A stretch of DNA of 64,000 nt from Methylobacterium isbiliense. GTDB taxonomy: Bacteria > Pseudomonadota > Alphaproteobacteria > Rhizobiales > Beijerinckiaceae. A program made the translations under genes and the position numbers. This document shows, in pieces, positions 10,132-18,572 of this stretch; positions within the stretch are counted from its first letter, which is position 1; every line of letters begins with the position of its first letter. Location of the stretch: assembly GCF_022179325.1 (NCBI RefSeq), contig NZ_BPQQ01000011.1, positions 21,537 through 85,536 on the forward strand, read 5' to 3'. The notes under the pieces are model-generated. The model did not search any database. It was not told the origin of the DNA and saw nothing but the letters and a program-made list of their open reading frames with translations.

Positions 10132-10265
10132 GCGGAAGGGCACCGGGCGATTCCGCTCAAGGCTTTCGCTGGTGCCTCATTCGCCGAACCGGTGACCACG
10201 TCGGCCAATGACGCGCGGGCGGCTCGCCGCTTTCCAAACGCGCCGCGCCGCGCTAACCGCCGCGC

Positions 10266-10688
10266 ATGGCCGATCCCGTCCCGCTCAAGCTCCTTCTCGT
10301 CGTCGCCGTCGCGCTCGTGGATGCGGACGGGCGGGTGCTGCTGGCGCAGCGTCCCCCCGGCAAGACGCTCGCCGGCCTGTGGGAGTTTCCCGGCGGCAAG
10401 ATCGAGCCGGGCGAGCGGCCCGAGGAGACGCTGATCCGCGAACTCGCCGAGGAACTCGGCATCCGGGTGAAGGAGGCCTGCCTCGCCCCCCTCACCTTCG
10501 CGAGCCATGCCTACGAGAGCTTCCATCTCCTGATGCCGCTCTACGTCTGCCGGCGCTGGGAGGGCTTCGTGCAGCCCCGCGAGGGACAGGCGCTGAAATG
10601 GGTGCGCCCGCGCGACCTCGCGACCTACCCGATGCCGCCCGCCGACCTGCCGCTGCTGCCGGCGCTGGTCGATCTCCTCGGCCCCTGA
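10266..10688 (+). CDS. mutT: (Deoxy)nucleoside triphosphate pyrophosphohydrolase, MutT type
   Basis: A 140-residue Nudix hydrolase. The Nudix box GX5EX7REUXEEXGU is complete (GGKIEPGERP...RELAEELGI, about residues 43-66). The flanking LAQRPPGKTLAGLWEFPGG and WVRPRDLATYPMPPADLPLLP are characteristic of MutT proper, which removes 8-oxo-dGTP from the nucleotide pool and so prevents A:T to C:G transversions. It follows the SIMPL gene by about 130 bp on the same strand. Confidence 0.93.
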   Translation: MADPVPLKLLLVVAVALVDADGRVLLAQRPPGKTLAGLWEFPGGKIEPGERPEETLIRELAEELGIRVKEACLAPLTFASHAYESFHLLMPLYVCRRWEGFVQPREGQALKWVRPRDLATYPMPPADLPLLPALVDLLGP

Positions 10689-10744
10689 GCGGCGGCCCGC
10701 ATCCTCCGGCTCATGCGCGATGCCTTCGGCATGGCGGATCCGGG

Positions 10745-10769
10745 CTCGGCTCACGCGTGCGGAGCCGAG
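10745..10769. terminator. Bidirectional hairpin between mutT and the DUF427 gene
   Basis: A perfect 8-bp stem (CTCGGCTC / GAGCCGAG) with a 9-base loop lies between two convergent genes. There is no T tract on either strand, as is common in GC-rich alphaproteobacteria, so terminator function is inferred from position and stem strength. A second smaller hairpin, ATGCC-TTC-GGCAT, sits at 10720-10732. Confidence 0.55.
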
Positions 10770-10782
10770 GCTCCGCCGCGCA

Positions 10783-11148
10783 TCAGACCGTGAACTCCTC
10801 GATCGCGTCGACCTTGTTCGGGTAGAAGGCGATGCGGTCCTTGATCGCGGCCACCGGCGGATAGGGCGCCTCGTAGCTCCACACGGCGTTCGCCCGCTCC
10901 ACGCCCCCCGCGGTGAGCGAGTAGTAGCTCGCATCCCCCTTGTAGGGGCAGTGCGTGGCGTGGCTCGTGCGCTCGTACAGGTCCCAGGCGGCGTCCTCGC
11001 GCGGGATGTACTGCACGGGCGGCAGCCCGGCCTCCCGCAGGGTCAGCGCCCGGGTGGTCTCGGCGACGATGACCCCGCCGAGCAGCACGCGGATGCGGTG
11101 CGGGTTCGGCGTGATGGTGATCGGATGGTCGGGGCCGGGTTCCCTCAT
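10783..11148 (-). CDS. DUF427 domain protein
   Basis: A 121-residue DUF427 protein with family landmarks VLLGGVIVAETTRALTLRE, PPVQYIPREDA, THCPYKGDASYYSL and VAFYPNKVD-like IAFYPNKVDAIEEF. Structures of this family show a small beta-tent fold; no enzyme activity is firmly assigned. The ATG has AGGAG seven bases upstream and overlaps the stop of the methyltransferase gene by four bases, so the two are probably translated together. Confidence 0.88.
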   Translation of the reverse strand: MREPGPDHPITITPNPHRIRVLLGGVIVAETTRALTLREAGLPPVQYIPREDAAWDLYERTSHATHCPYKGDASYYSLTAGGVERANAVWSYEAPYPPVAAIKDRIAFYPNKVDAIEEFTV

Positions 11149-12026
11149 GACGAACTCCTGTGCTCGGTGGTGCCCAGCGCGTCGGCGAGGCGCATCCTGG
11201 CGCTGCCGGGCCGGAGGGGCTTCTGCTGGCTCTCGTGCGGCACCCAGCCCGAGAGCCAGATCATCTCGAAGGTGGCGCGCACCCGCCCGTCCGGATCGGA
11301 GAAGCGCTCCGCATAGAGCGCGGCAGCCCGCATCAGGGTGGTACGGCGCAGGGTCCCGCGCCGCTCGCGCAGGGCGTTGGTGAGGCCCATCGCGCGCAGG
11401 TCGCGCATCAGCCCGAACGGGTCGGCGTAGCGCACCGGCACGGTCTCGCTGTCGGTGACCGGCAGGGCGAACCCGGCGCGCTGGAGCAGGCCGCCGAGGT
11501 CGCGCACCTCCGCGAAGGGCGCCACGCGCGGGCTCACCCCGCCCTCGACCTCGCTCTCGGCCTCGGCGAAGACCTGCCGCAGCTCGGTGAGCGTGCGCCC
11601 GCCGAGCAGGCAGCCGACGAACAGCCCGTCCGGCTTCAGCGCCCGCCGGATCTGGATCAGCGCGCCCGGCAGGTCGTTGGCGTGCTGGAGCGCCATCAGG
11701 GACACCGCGAGGTCGAAACGGCCCTCGCCGAAGGGCAGCGCCTCGGGATCCCCGACCGCGAGCGCGACACCGCCCTGCGGCGCCTCGGGCAGCGGCGCGA
11801 GCCGCACGACCGCGTCCGCCCGGCCGCTCGCCGCCAGCCACGCGGCGGCGGTGGAGACGGGCGTGCCGCAATCGAGCGCCAGGGGAAAGCGGCGCAGCAC
11901 CGTGCCCATCCGCTCGCCGAGGTCGTCGAGCGCCCGCGCGACCAGGAAATCCGCGAAGCCGAGGCGGTGCGCCCGCGCGAGGTGCCGCCGGATCAGGCCG
12001 GCATCGAAGAGGGACGGCATGGACAT
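11145..12026 (-). CDS. SAM-dependent methyltransferase-fold protein, NDUFAF5/BioC-like
   Basis: A 293-residue class I methyltransferase-fold protein. The N-terminus (LFDAGLIRRHLARAHRLGFADFL) and C-terminus (FEMIWLSGWVPHESQQKPLRPGSARMRLADAL) match alphaproteobacterial homologues of human NDUFAF5, a complex I assembly factor that hydroxylates an Arg of NDUFS7. The motif I region, usually GCGxG, reads LDCGTPVSTAAA and is weak, and ALPFGEGRFDLAVSLMALQHANDLP is the motif after it. Two in-frame ATGs (12026, 12020) lack a clear ribosome site. It is divergent from comF and coupled to the DUF427 gene. Confidence 0.8.
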   Translation of the reverse strand: MSMPSLFDAGLIRRHLARAHRLGFADFLVARALDDLGERMGTVLRRFPLALDCGTPVSTAAAWLAASGRADAVVRLAPLPEAPQGGVALAVGDPEALPFGEGRFDLAVSLMALQHANDLPGALIQIRRALKPDGLFVGCLLGGRTLTELRQVFAEAESEVEGGVSPRVAPFAEVRDLGGLLQRAGFALPVTDSETVPVRYADPFGLMRDLRAMGLTNALRERRGTLRRTTLMRAAALYAERFSDPDGRVRATFEMIWLSGWVPHESQQKPLRPGSARMRLADALGTTEHRSSS

Positions 12027-12157
12027 CGCCCGCTAGATGGCGCGGGCACCCCCGTCGCGCCAGTGCGCCGGACCCGGACGGCCGCGTCGCCGCCGGAGCC
12101 GGTTGCGCAGCGCGGCGCCCGCGCTAGGCTGGACCGGTTGACGCTGGGAGAGGCTGC

Positions 12158-12967
12158 GTGGACGAGACTGCCATTCTGGCTGAGCCCGGCACGGCCCGCC
12201 TCCTGCGCCGGCTCGCCGGTGCCCCCCGGCTCGCGGCCCGCGCTGTCGTCGGCCTGATCTATCCCCCCACCTGCATCGCCTGCGAGGGCGCCACCGGCAC
12301 GCCGCACGCCCTCTGCCCCGCCTGCTGGAGCGGCATGCGCTTCATCGAGCGACCCTATTGCGAGCGGCTGGGCACCCCCTTCGCGGTCGATCTCGGCGTG
12401 CCCGGCCTCCTCTCCCCGGCCGCGCTGGCGGACCCGCCGGTGTTCGCGCGGGCGCGGGCGGCGGCGCGCTACGACGACACCGCCCGGCGCCTCGTCCATC
12501 GGCTGAAATACGAGGACCGGCTGGATCTCGCCGGGCCGATGGGCCGGATGATGGCGCGGGCCGGCCGCGACCTCCTGGCCGAGGCCGACGTGGTGGTGCC
12601 GGTGCCGCTCTGGCGCTGGCGGTTGTGGCAGCGGCGCTTCAACCAGGCCGCGCTGCTCGCCCGCCACGCGGCGCGCGCCAGCGGCGTGCCGGTGGAGCCC
12701 GGGCTGCTCGCCCGCGTGCGGCGCACCCGGCCGCAGGTCGGCCTCAGCCGGCCCGCCCGGGCCGAGAACCTCCAGGGTGTGCTGCGGGTGCCGCCGGCCG
12801 CGCGGGCGCGGCTCCTGGGCCGGCGGGTGCTCCTCGTCGACGACGTGACCACCACGGGCGCCACCGCCAACGCCGCCGCGCGGGCGCTGCTGCGCGGCGG
12901 GGCGGCTGCGGTGGACGTGCTCACCTTCGCCTGCGTCGTGACCGACGGGCTCGGGCCGGCCGCCTGA
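12158..12967 (+). CDS. ComF-family phosphoribosyltransferase-like protein
   Basis: A 269-residue ComF-type protein. The N-terminal zinc ribbon is visible as C39-x2-C42 and C53-x2-C56. A type I phosphoribosyltransferase core follows, with VVPVPLWRWRLWQRRFNQA and the PRPP loop VLLVDDVTTTGAT. In competent bacteria ComF aids DNA uptake, but homologues occur widely outside competence operons and their reaction is unknown. The start is a GTG at 12158. No other competence genes are nearby, so a competence role should not be assumed. Confidence 0.85.
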   Translation: MDETAILAEPGTARLLRRLAGAPRLAARAVVGLIYPPTCIACEGATGTPHALCPACWSGMRFIERPYCERLGTPFAVDLGVPGLLSPAALADPPVFARARAAARYDDTARRLVHRLKYEDRLDLAGPMGRMMARAGRDLLAEADVVVPVPLWRWRLWQRRFNQAALLARHAARASGVPVEPGLLARVRRTRPQVGLSRPARAENLQGVLRVPPAARARLLGRRVLLVDDVTTTGATANAAARALLRGGAAAVDVLTFACVVTDGLGPAA

Positions 12968-12990
12968 CGGCTGCAGGCTCCCGCATCCGC

Positions 12991-13033
12991 GCGCTCCTGC
13001 GCTGAACCGGCCTCCAAGTCGGCGCAGGAGCGC
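12991..13033. terminator. Strong hairpin between comF-like gene and hyi
   Basis: A perfect 12-bp inverted repeat (GCGCTCCTGCGC at 12991-13002 and its complement at 13022-13033) encloses a 19-base loop between two convergent genes. No T tract follows. It probably terminates transcripts from both sides. Confidence 0.6.
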
Positions 13034-13050
13034 TGCGGAACAGCACCCGC

Positions 13051-13893
13051 TCAGACGAGCGGAAGGGCAGGCGCGATCGGGTGCGCCACGTGCGCGGGAT
13101 GACGAAGCTGCGGAGGACGCCCGGTCATGTAGGGCTTGATCCAGGCGAGGCCTTCCAGGGTCCCGTGGCGCGGGCGGTACTCGCAGCCGACATGGCCGGC
13201 ATAGCCCGACTGGTCGATGCGCTGGAAAATGTAGTCGCTGTTGAGTTCCTCGCAGCCCGGCTCGTGGCGGCCGGGTGCGCTCGCGATCTGGATGTGCCCG
13301 ATCACCGGGAACAGCCTGTCGAAGCCCGGCAGGAGGTCGCCCGCGATGACCTGCCGGTGATAGAAGTCGTACGTCATCCGGACCCGATCGCTGCCCGCCT
13401 CCGTGATGGTGTGCAGGGCGAAGTCGTAGTCGCTCAGGAAGTAGCCCGGCATGTCGCGCTGATTGATCGGTTCGATCAGGATGGTCAGGCCCCGGGCCTC
13501 GACGTGCTGCAGCGTCTCGGACAGGGCGCTCCGATAGGCGTCGCGGGCCTCCGTGCTGAGGAGGGACGCCCGACCGCTCATCATGTGCAACCGTCGCGTC
13601 CCCGTCGCCTCGACGTACGGGATCACATCCCGCAGACCCCGGCGAAACTCCTCGCGGCGCTCGGGGAGCGCGGCGAGGCCGCGGTCGCCCCGGTCCCAGT
13701 TGCCGGCCGGCAGGTTGAAGAAGACCACTTCCAGGTCGTTGTCCTGGACGGCCTTGCCGATGCTCTCCGGCGAGCACTCGTACGGAAAGAGGAATTCCAC
13801 GGCCTCGAAGCCAGCGTCCGCGGCAGCCGAGAAGCGGTCGATGAAGCTCCATTCCGTGAACATGAAGCTCAGGTTGGCGGCGAACACAGGCAT
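13051..13893 (-). CDS. hyi: Hydroxypyruvate isomerase / 2-oxo-tetronate isomerase family
   Basis: A 280-residue TIM-barrel isomerase of the AP endonuclease 2 superfamily. Landmarks of the Hyi/OtnI group are FAANLSFMFTEWSFIDRFSAA, GFEAVEFLFPYE, NLPAGNW, LIEPINQRDMPGYFL and HVGCEYRP, containing the two metal-binding glutamates. Hyi interconverts hydroxypyruvate and tartronate semialdehyde. Close relatives (OtnI) act on 2-oxo-tetronates, and the two cannot be separated reliably by eye. It lies downstream of lrgA-lrgB on the same strand, 230 bp after lrgB. The C-terminal tail after YMTGRPPQL is short and non-conserved. Confidence 0.85.
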   Translation of the reverse strand: MPVFAANLSFMFTEWSFIDRFSAAADAGFEAVEFLFPYECSPESIGKAVQDNDLEVVFFNLPAGNWDRGDRGLAALPERREEFRRGLRDVIPYVEATGTRRLHMMSGRASLLSTEARDAYRSALSETLQHVEARGLTILIEPINQRDMPGYFLSDYDFALHTITEAGSDRVRMTYDFYHRQVIAGDLLPGFDRLFPVIGHIQIASAPGRHEPGCEELNSDYIFQRIDQSGYAGHVGCEYRPRHGTLEGLAWIKPYMTGRPPQLRHPAHVAHPIAPALPLV

Positions 13894-14123
13894 GGGTCCT
13901 CTCCCCTTCCGGCTTCATCGAGAAGCCGAGTTGGATTGTTCTGTTGGATTGAGCCAGTTGTTGTGAAAAAGTGGATTGAAGAAAGGTGGTTTTATCGAGG
14001 GATGCTGCGAGATCTTCAGTGGCGCGACCGATATCGGCCGCCCGGAGCTGCACCCGTTCGCGCTGCGATCGGCTGCAGCTCCAGGTCCCCTGTCGTCGCG
14101 CGCTCTCTTTCGCCGAACCCGCA

Positions 14124-14843
14124 TTAGCGCAGCAGCGTGAGGCTGATCGGGATGACCATCGCGGTCAGAACGCCGTTGAGCGCCATCCCGAGGCCCGCGA
14201 AGGCTCCGGCGACTTCGCTCAGCTTGAACGACTCGGCGATGCCCTGTCCGTGGGCCGAGATGCCCATGGTGACACCGAAGACGCGATGGTCGGTCACGCC
14301 GAGAACCCGCATGATCGGAGGACCGACGATCGCGCCCGATACGCCGGTGCAGATCACCAGCACCGCGGTGAGGACCGGAATGCCCCCGATCTTCTCCGAC
14401 ACGCCGATCGATATCCCGCTGGTCGCGCCCTTCGGAGCCAGGGTCAGGATCGTTTCCGTGGTCGCGCCGAGCGCCCAGGCGATCCCGACCGCCGAGACGA
14501 TGCCGACCGGAAGCCCGACCGCGAGGCTCGCGCCCAGCAGGCGCTTGGAGGAGAGGATCAGCGGCGTCTGGCGGTAGAGCGGGATCGCCAGGACGACCAC
14601 GGCCGGACCGAGCAGGAAATGCATGAAGCCGGCCCCCCGCATGTAGGTGTCGTAACCGACGCCGAAGGCCTGCAGGCCGGTCGCCGTGATCACGATCGCC
14701 ACGAGGGTCGGGTTGAGCAGGACGCTTCCCCGTGCGAGGCGTTGAAGGCGGATCGCCAGGAAGAAGGCGGTGACGGTCAGGCCGATCGCCATCGCCGGGT
14801 GCTGGACGATGGATTGCCACGCCGTGGGATCAAGCTGCAGCAT
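14124..14843 (-). CDS. lrgB: LrgB/CidB-family membrane protein
   Basis: A 239-residue polytopic inner-membrane protein of the LrgB family, with LLGPAVVVLAIPLYRQ, LAPKGATSGISIGVSEKIGG and a GISAHGQGIAESF segment. LrgA/LrgB pairs were first described as murein-hydrolase regulators. More recent work on family members points to small organic-acid transport: the plant chloroplast fusion PLGG1 moves glycolate and glycerate, and Bacillus PftAB moves pyruvate. The start overlaps the lrgA stop by 14 bases. With hyi downstream, an organic-acid transporter role is more plausible here than a lysis role. Confidence 0.9.
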   Translation of the reverse strand: MLQLDPTAWQSIVQHPAMAIGLTVTAFFLAIRLQRLARGSVLLNPTLVAIVITATGLQAFGVGYDTYMRGAGFMHFLLGPAVVVLAIPLYRQTPLILSSKRLLGASLAVGLPVGIVSAVGIAWALGATTETILTLAPKGATSGISIGVSEKIGGIPVLTAVLVICTGVSGAIVGPPIMRVLGVTDHRVFGVTMGISAHGQGIAESFKLSEVAGAFAGLGMALNGVLTAMVIPISLTLLR

Positions 14844-15225
14844 CTTGCGCCTCCGCTCGCGGGTTCGTGTGACGCGCGGCGGCGTGCGCGCCGATCCGGT
14901 CGGCCGCGAACGCCGTCGCGACGATCGTCATCGCCGTCCCGCCGATGATCGCCGCTGCGATGGGCAGGGCTTCGGCGCTCATGCGATCGAGATGACCGAC
15001 CACGCCGACGCCGGCCGGGACGAACAGCATGCCGAGGAACTGCAGAAGTCTGTCGGCGACGGAGCCCAGCTCGTCCGACAGGCTGCCCTCATAGGTGATC
15101 TGGCAATAGAGGAAGACCAGGCCGATCACCGGACCGGGCACCGGAATGATATTGAGGCGTGATAGTATCTCTCCGGCACAAAGCCAGACCATTATCTTGG
15201 TCAGTGCGACCAGCATCGGAACCAT
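14830..15225 (-). CDS. lrgA: LrgA/CidA-family membrane protein
   Basis: A 131-residue holin-like LrgA protein with the family core EILSRLNIIPVPGPVIGLVF, and LLQFLGMLFVPAGVGVV. The ATG at 15225 is chosen because the conserved first helix (MVPMLVALTKIMVWLCAGEIL) begins there and a purine-rich GGGGGCGAAG precedes it. The longer frame to 15378 has no family support. It is first in an lrgA-lrgB(-hyi) group and is translationally coupled to lrgB. Confidence 0.85.
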   Translation of the reverse strand: MVPMLVALTKIMVWLCAGEILSRLNIIPVPGPVIGLVFLYCQITYEGSLSDELGSVADRLLQFLGMLFVPAGVGVVGHLDRMSAEALPIAAAIIGGTAMTIVATAFAADRIGAHAAARHTNPRAEAQDAAA

Positions 15226-15682
15226 TGCTTCGCCCCCGATCGTAGAGTGCCCTTGTGAGCAGTATTTTTTCGGGAAAATCCCGAAGTTTGCGGTCACTAC
15301 GGTGGCGGAGAATACGCAGGTCGAAATCACCCATATGGAGTATGTGCGTGGGTTCTGTTTCTCCCGCCGGCTCGACACGATCGAAGATGTCGCCCCGGCG
15401 TCGCATCACGGCCGCGGTCTTGGATCGGGATTTCGCGATCGATCCATGTCAAGGCGAGTCCGTCGGATCCTCTTGTCCGACGGTCACCGGAAGACGATCT
15501 CCGCACGGATGATCGGGCTATTGCTGCGGATATACCGCGATGATGGCCACCGTCGTCTTTGCCGAGGCTGCACTCGGTGCCGATGATTGGCGCTCCTCAA
15601 CGGCAGGCGAGGGCTGCCCGGAACCCGTCCCGTGTCCGGGACGGCGGGCGTGACCGGGGGCCGAAGCCAGCGCGGGGCGCAA
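15226..15682. other. 457-bp intergenic region upstream of lrgA
   Basis: The region between the histidine phosphatase stop and lrgA holds no ORF I would defend. It contains a 17-bp palindrome close to lrgA (listed separately) and is less GC-rich on the lrgA side, consistent with a promoter. The remainder towards 15682 shows nothing I recognise. Confidence 0.5.
15269..15285. promoter_or_regulatory. 17-bp palindrome upstream of lrgA
   Basis: TTCGGGA-AAA-TCCCGAA is a perfect 7-3-7 inverted repeat lying 44-60 bases upstream of the lrgA start. Its size and position suit a repressor or activator operator. It could also act as a small hairpin, but it is not followed by a convincing T tract in the direction of any gene. 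Confidence 0.45.
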
Positions 15683-16276
15683 TCAGACCCAGCGGTGCCC
15701 GGCCGCGTCGAGCACCAGCACCCGGCCCTGCCGGATCTCCAGATGCGGCGCCTCGGCCGGCGTCGCGCGGCCGAGCGCCACCAGGATCGCGCGGGCGACG
15801 CCGCCATGCGCCACCATCACGGTGGGTCCGCCCAGCGCGTCGAGCACGGGCCGCACCCGCTCGACCAGCATCGCGTAGCTCTCGGCGCCCGCGCCGGGCG
15901 GGCAATAGCCCCAGCGGTCGCGGTCGCGGGCGGCGGCGCGCGCCGGATCGGCCCGCCGGATCTCGCGCCAGGTCATCCCCTCCCAGGCGCCGAAGCCGAT
16001 CTCCCGTAGGCGCGGCTCCAGCGCGTAGGCGCCGGGATCGAGGCCGAGCGCGGCGCGCAGGCCCTCCATGGTCCGGCGGGTGCGGGTGAGCGGGCTCGCC
16101 ACGTAGGCGGCGCGCGCCGCCTCCCCGTTCAGGATGGCGGCCAGACGCCGCCCCGCCTCCCCGGCCTGCGCGACTCCGGTGGCGTTGAGCGGCGTGTCCT
16201 GCTGCCCCTGCAGCCGGCCCTCGGCGTTCCAGTGGGTCTCGCCGTGGCGGACGAGATAGAGCGGGGGCCGGGTCAT
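15683..16276 (-). CDS. Histidine phosphatase family protein (phosphoglycerate mutase-like)
   Basis: A 197-residue branch-1 histidine phosphatase. The catalytic motif is LVRHGETHWN near the N-terminus (His11 in this start). The second active-site His lies in VMVAHGGVARAIL, and the acidic catalytic residue is in REIGFGAWEGMTW. Family members dephosphorylate diverse metabolites; the substrate is unknown here. The ATG at 16276 places the strand leading to RHG at the normal distance. The upstream extension to 16384 is antisense to the ppk2 start and rejected. Confidence 0.88.
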   Translation of the reverse strand: MTRPPLYLVRHGETHWNAEGRLQGQQDTPLNATGVAQAGEAGRRLAAILNGEAARAAYVASPLTRTRRTMEGLRAALGLDPGAYALEPRLREIGFGAWEGMTWREIRRADPARAAARDRDRWGYCPPGAGAESYAMLVERVRPVLDALGGPTVMVAHGGVARAILVALGRATPAEAPHLEIRQGRVLVLDAAGHRWV

Positions 16277-16358
16277 CGGCAGGGCGGGACGGAACGGCGT
16301 CCGAACGGCTCCGTTGTCGCTGGCATTCTCGCTCCTTCCAGGTCGATCCGCTCCCCCG

Positions 16359-17309
16359 ATGTCGAAGAAGACGAAGTCTGACAAGCCGGATCACGACGGC
16401 CATCCGCGCCCCTCCTCGGCCAGCTGGGCCGCGGAGGCCGGCGGCTTTGCCGCGACGAGCCCCGGCTCGCTCGCCGCCCACACGCTGGTCCGGCCCGCCC
16501 CCTGCCCGGGCATCGTCGTCAGCCGTCCGGGCGAGCCCTTCGACCTCGCGGCGGTCGATCCCGACGGTCCGCCCGATTCGAACGGGAAGGCCGCCGCCGA
16601 GACGGCGCTCGCGGTGGAGCGGGCGCGCCTCGTCGGCCTGCAGGAGCGGCTCTACGCCGAGCACAGGCGCAGCCTGCTGGTGGTGCTCCAGGCGATCGAC
16701 ACCGGCGGCAAGGACGGCACGATCCGGCACGTCTTCGAGGGCGTGAACCCGCAGGGCTGCCAGGTATGGTCCTTCAAGACGCCCTCCCAGGAGGAGCTCG
16801 ACCACGACTTCCTCTGGCGCTATCACCACCACGTCCCGGCGCGCGGCATGATCGGCGTGTTCAACCGCAGCCACTACGAGGACGTGCTGATCGTCCGGGT
16901 CAAGGGCCTCGTGCCGGAGGCGGTCTGGCGGCAGCGCTACGGCCTCATCAACGACTTCGAGCGCCTGCTGACCCTGTCCGGCACCACCGTGCTGAAGTTC
17001 TTCCTCCACATCTCCCGCGACGAGCAGAAGAAGCGGCTGGAGAGCCGGCTCACCGATCCGAACAAGCGCTGGAAGTTCGATCCGGCCGACCTCGTCGAGC
17101 GCCGCGCCTGGGACACCTACCAAGCCGCCTTCCAGGACGCCCTGACGTGCTGCAGCACCGAGGCCGCGCCCTGGTACATCGTGCCGGCCAACCGCAAGTG
17201 GTTCCGCAACCTCCTGGTCGCCCGCACCATCGCCGACACGCTGGAGGCGATGAACCCGCGCTTTCCCGCGGCGCCGGAGGGGCTCGACGACATCAGGGTG
17301 CCGGACTGA
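16359..17309 (+). CDS. ppk2: Polyphosphate kinase 2 family protein
   Basis: A 316-residue PPK2. The Walker A loop IDTGGKDG lies near residues 113-120 and the Walker B/lid region is FNRSHYEDV (168-176). YHHHVPARG, RLESRLTDPNKRWKF and WYIVPANRKWFRN complete the family signature. It transfers phosphate between polyphosphate and nucleotides. Which nucleotide and direction are preferred depends on the PPK2 class and is not safe to call by eye. The first 40 residues are low-complexity. Its 3' end overlaps the convergent acyltransferase gene by 17 bases. Confidence 0.9.
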   Translation: MSKKTKSDKPDHDGHPRPSSASWAAEAGGFAATSPGSLAAHTLVRPAPCPGIVVSRPGEPFDLAAVDPDGPPDSNGKAAAETALAVERARLVGLQERLYAEHRRSLLVVLQAIDTGGKDGTIRHVFEGVNPQGCQVWSFKTPSQEELDHDFLWRYHHHVPARGMIGVFNRSHYEDVLIVRVKGLVPEAVWRQRYGLINDFERLLTLSGTTVLKFFLHISRDEQKKRLESRLTDPNKRWKFDPADLVERRAWDTYQAAFQDALTCCSTEAAPWYIVPANRKWFRNLLVARTIADTLEAMNPRFPAAPEGLDDIRVPD

Positions 17310-18363
17310 CCCTCGGCCGGGCAGTCCGCAGGCCGCGCCGCAGGGCGGGCGCCTCGACCACGAGCCAGCTCGCGATGCCGAGGAGCCCCGCGAGGCCGAG
17401 CGTGACGAGGGTGACGGACCAGGGCGACAGGCCGGGCGCGTGCAGGACGAGCAGGTTCTGGATCGGCCACGCGTAGAGATAGAGCCCGTAGGACGGGTCG
17501 AGCCGGTTCGTCGCGAGGCTCACGGCGCCCGGGGGCACCGCGAAGGCGAACCAGAACACGAGGTAGCCGCCCAGCAGCACGAGGGCCGGCTCGGCGAGGG
17601 TGGGGCTGAACAGGAGCGGCACGAGCAGCAGGGCCGCGAGCGCCGCGCCGCGCGCCGAATAGGCGATGCGGTGGCGCAGGAGATAGAACGCCCCGCCGCA
17701 GCAGAAGACGGCCGCGAAGCGGATGAGGCTCGCGAGCCGGAACCCCAGCGCGTCGGAGAGCCCCAGCACCGGGACGTGGCCGCGCAGGGCATAGAGGAGG
17801 CCGAGGCCGGCGAGCAGCGCGAGGTAGACCCGCGGCCGCTTGAGCGCCCCGGCGACGCCCAGGACGACGACGAGGAGATAGCAGCCGAACTCGTACGAGA
17901 TCGTCCACATCGAGCCGTTCAGCTGCGGATAGGGCAGCCCGGCGAAGGCGCCCGGCACATCGGGCGGCGCGAGGAGCGCCATGCGGCCGAGGGACTTCAG
18001 CCACGCCGACGGCGTCAGGACCCCGCCCGCGAGCGGGGCGACGACCGCGATGCAGACCAGGGAGGCGACGAGGAAGCCCGGATAGATCCGCAGGATGCGC
18101 CGGACGAGATACTCGCCGGGCGAGGCCGCGCCGAGATAGCTGCGGGTGATGAGATAGCCGCTGATGAGGAAGAACCCGTCCACGGCCACCTCCCCGAACG
18201 AGAGGGTGCCGAACACCCGGGTGAGCACCTCGCGGGAGCGGTTGCCGTCGATCAGTTCCGGCGAGTGGGCGACCACCACCAGGGCCGCGAACAGCAGGCG
18301 CAGGAGGCCGAGGTTGTTGGCGCGGAGGGCATCGGCCTCCTCGGGCCGCTGGGTCAGGATCAT
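17293..18363 (-). CDS. Acyltransferase family 3 (OafA/YrhL-like) membrane protein
   Basis: A 356-residue integral membrane acyltransferase. LLRLLFAALVVVAHSPEL near the start carries the family His in the first helix, and VDGFFLISGYLITRSYL, RRILRIYPGFLVA and GSMWTISYEFGCYLL are family landmarks. Such enzymes O-acetylate or succinylate surface glycans, lipids or secondary metabolites. No glycan cluster is adjacent, so the acceptor is unknown. The ATG at 18363 (MILTQRPEEADALRANN) is preferred because it begins just before the first helix. Confidence 0.88.
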   Translation of the reverse strand: MILTQRPEEADALRANNLGLLRLLFAALVVVAHSPELIDGNRSREVLTRVFGTLSFGEVAVDGFFLISGYLITRSYLGAASPGEYLVRRILRIYPGFLVASLVCIAVVAPLAGGVLTPSAWLKSLGRMALLAPPDVPGAFAGLPYPQLNGSMWTISYEFGCYLLVVVLGVAGALKRPRVYLALLAGLGLLYALRGHVPVLGLSDALGFRLASLIRFAAVFCCGGAFYLLRHRIAYSARGAALAALLLVPLLFSPTLAEPALVLLGGYLVFWFAFAVPPGAVSLATNRLDPSYGLYLYAWPIQNLLVLHAPGLSPWSVTLVTLGLAGLLGIASWLVVEAPALRRGLRTARPRVSPAP

Positions 18364-18572
18364 GTCTGCCGTCTCGGCGCGGACCGGCGCGGCCACGCTT
18401 GGGAGCCGGGACCCTAGAAGGGTTTCCCGATTGTGTCCGGGACATTTCCGCGACAAACGGGCGGAAGCGCGGCGGCGTGGCAGCAGGGACGCGGCGGCCC
18501 CCCGCGGGCTGGACAGCCCGGCCGTCGCCTGCCATCGTGCGCGAAACATTATTTCGCAGGGCGGAAACGCGT

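Noticed and set aside
12158-12967. Natural-competence locus because of the ComF-like gene
   Set aside because: No comEA, comEC or dprA neighbours; comF-like genes are widespread without competence.
13894-14123. TTGAGCC-containing stretch near 13950 as another FixK box
   Set aside because: Only one half-site is present; the second half TCAA is missing at the required spacing.
14124-15225. lrgAB as a holin/antiholin programmed lysis module
   Set aside because: No lytic enzymes or lysis regulator are nearby, and hyi downstream favours organic-acid transport.
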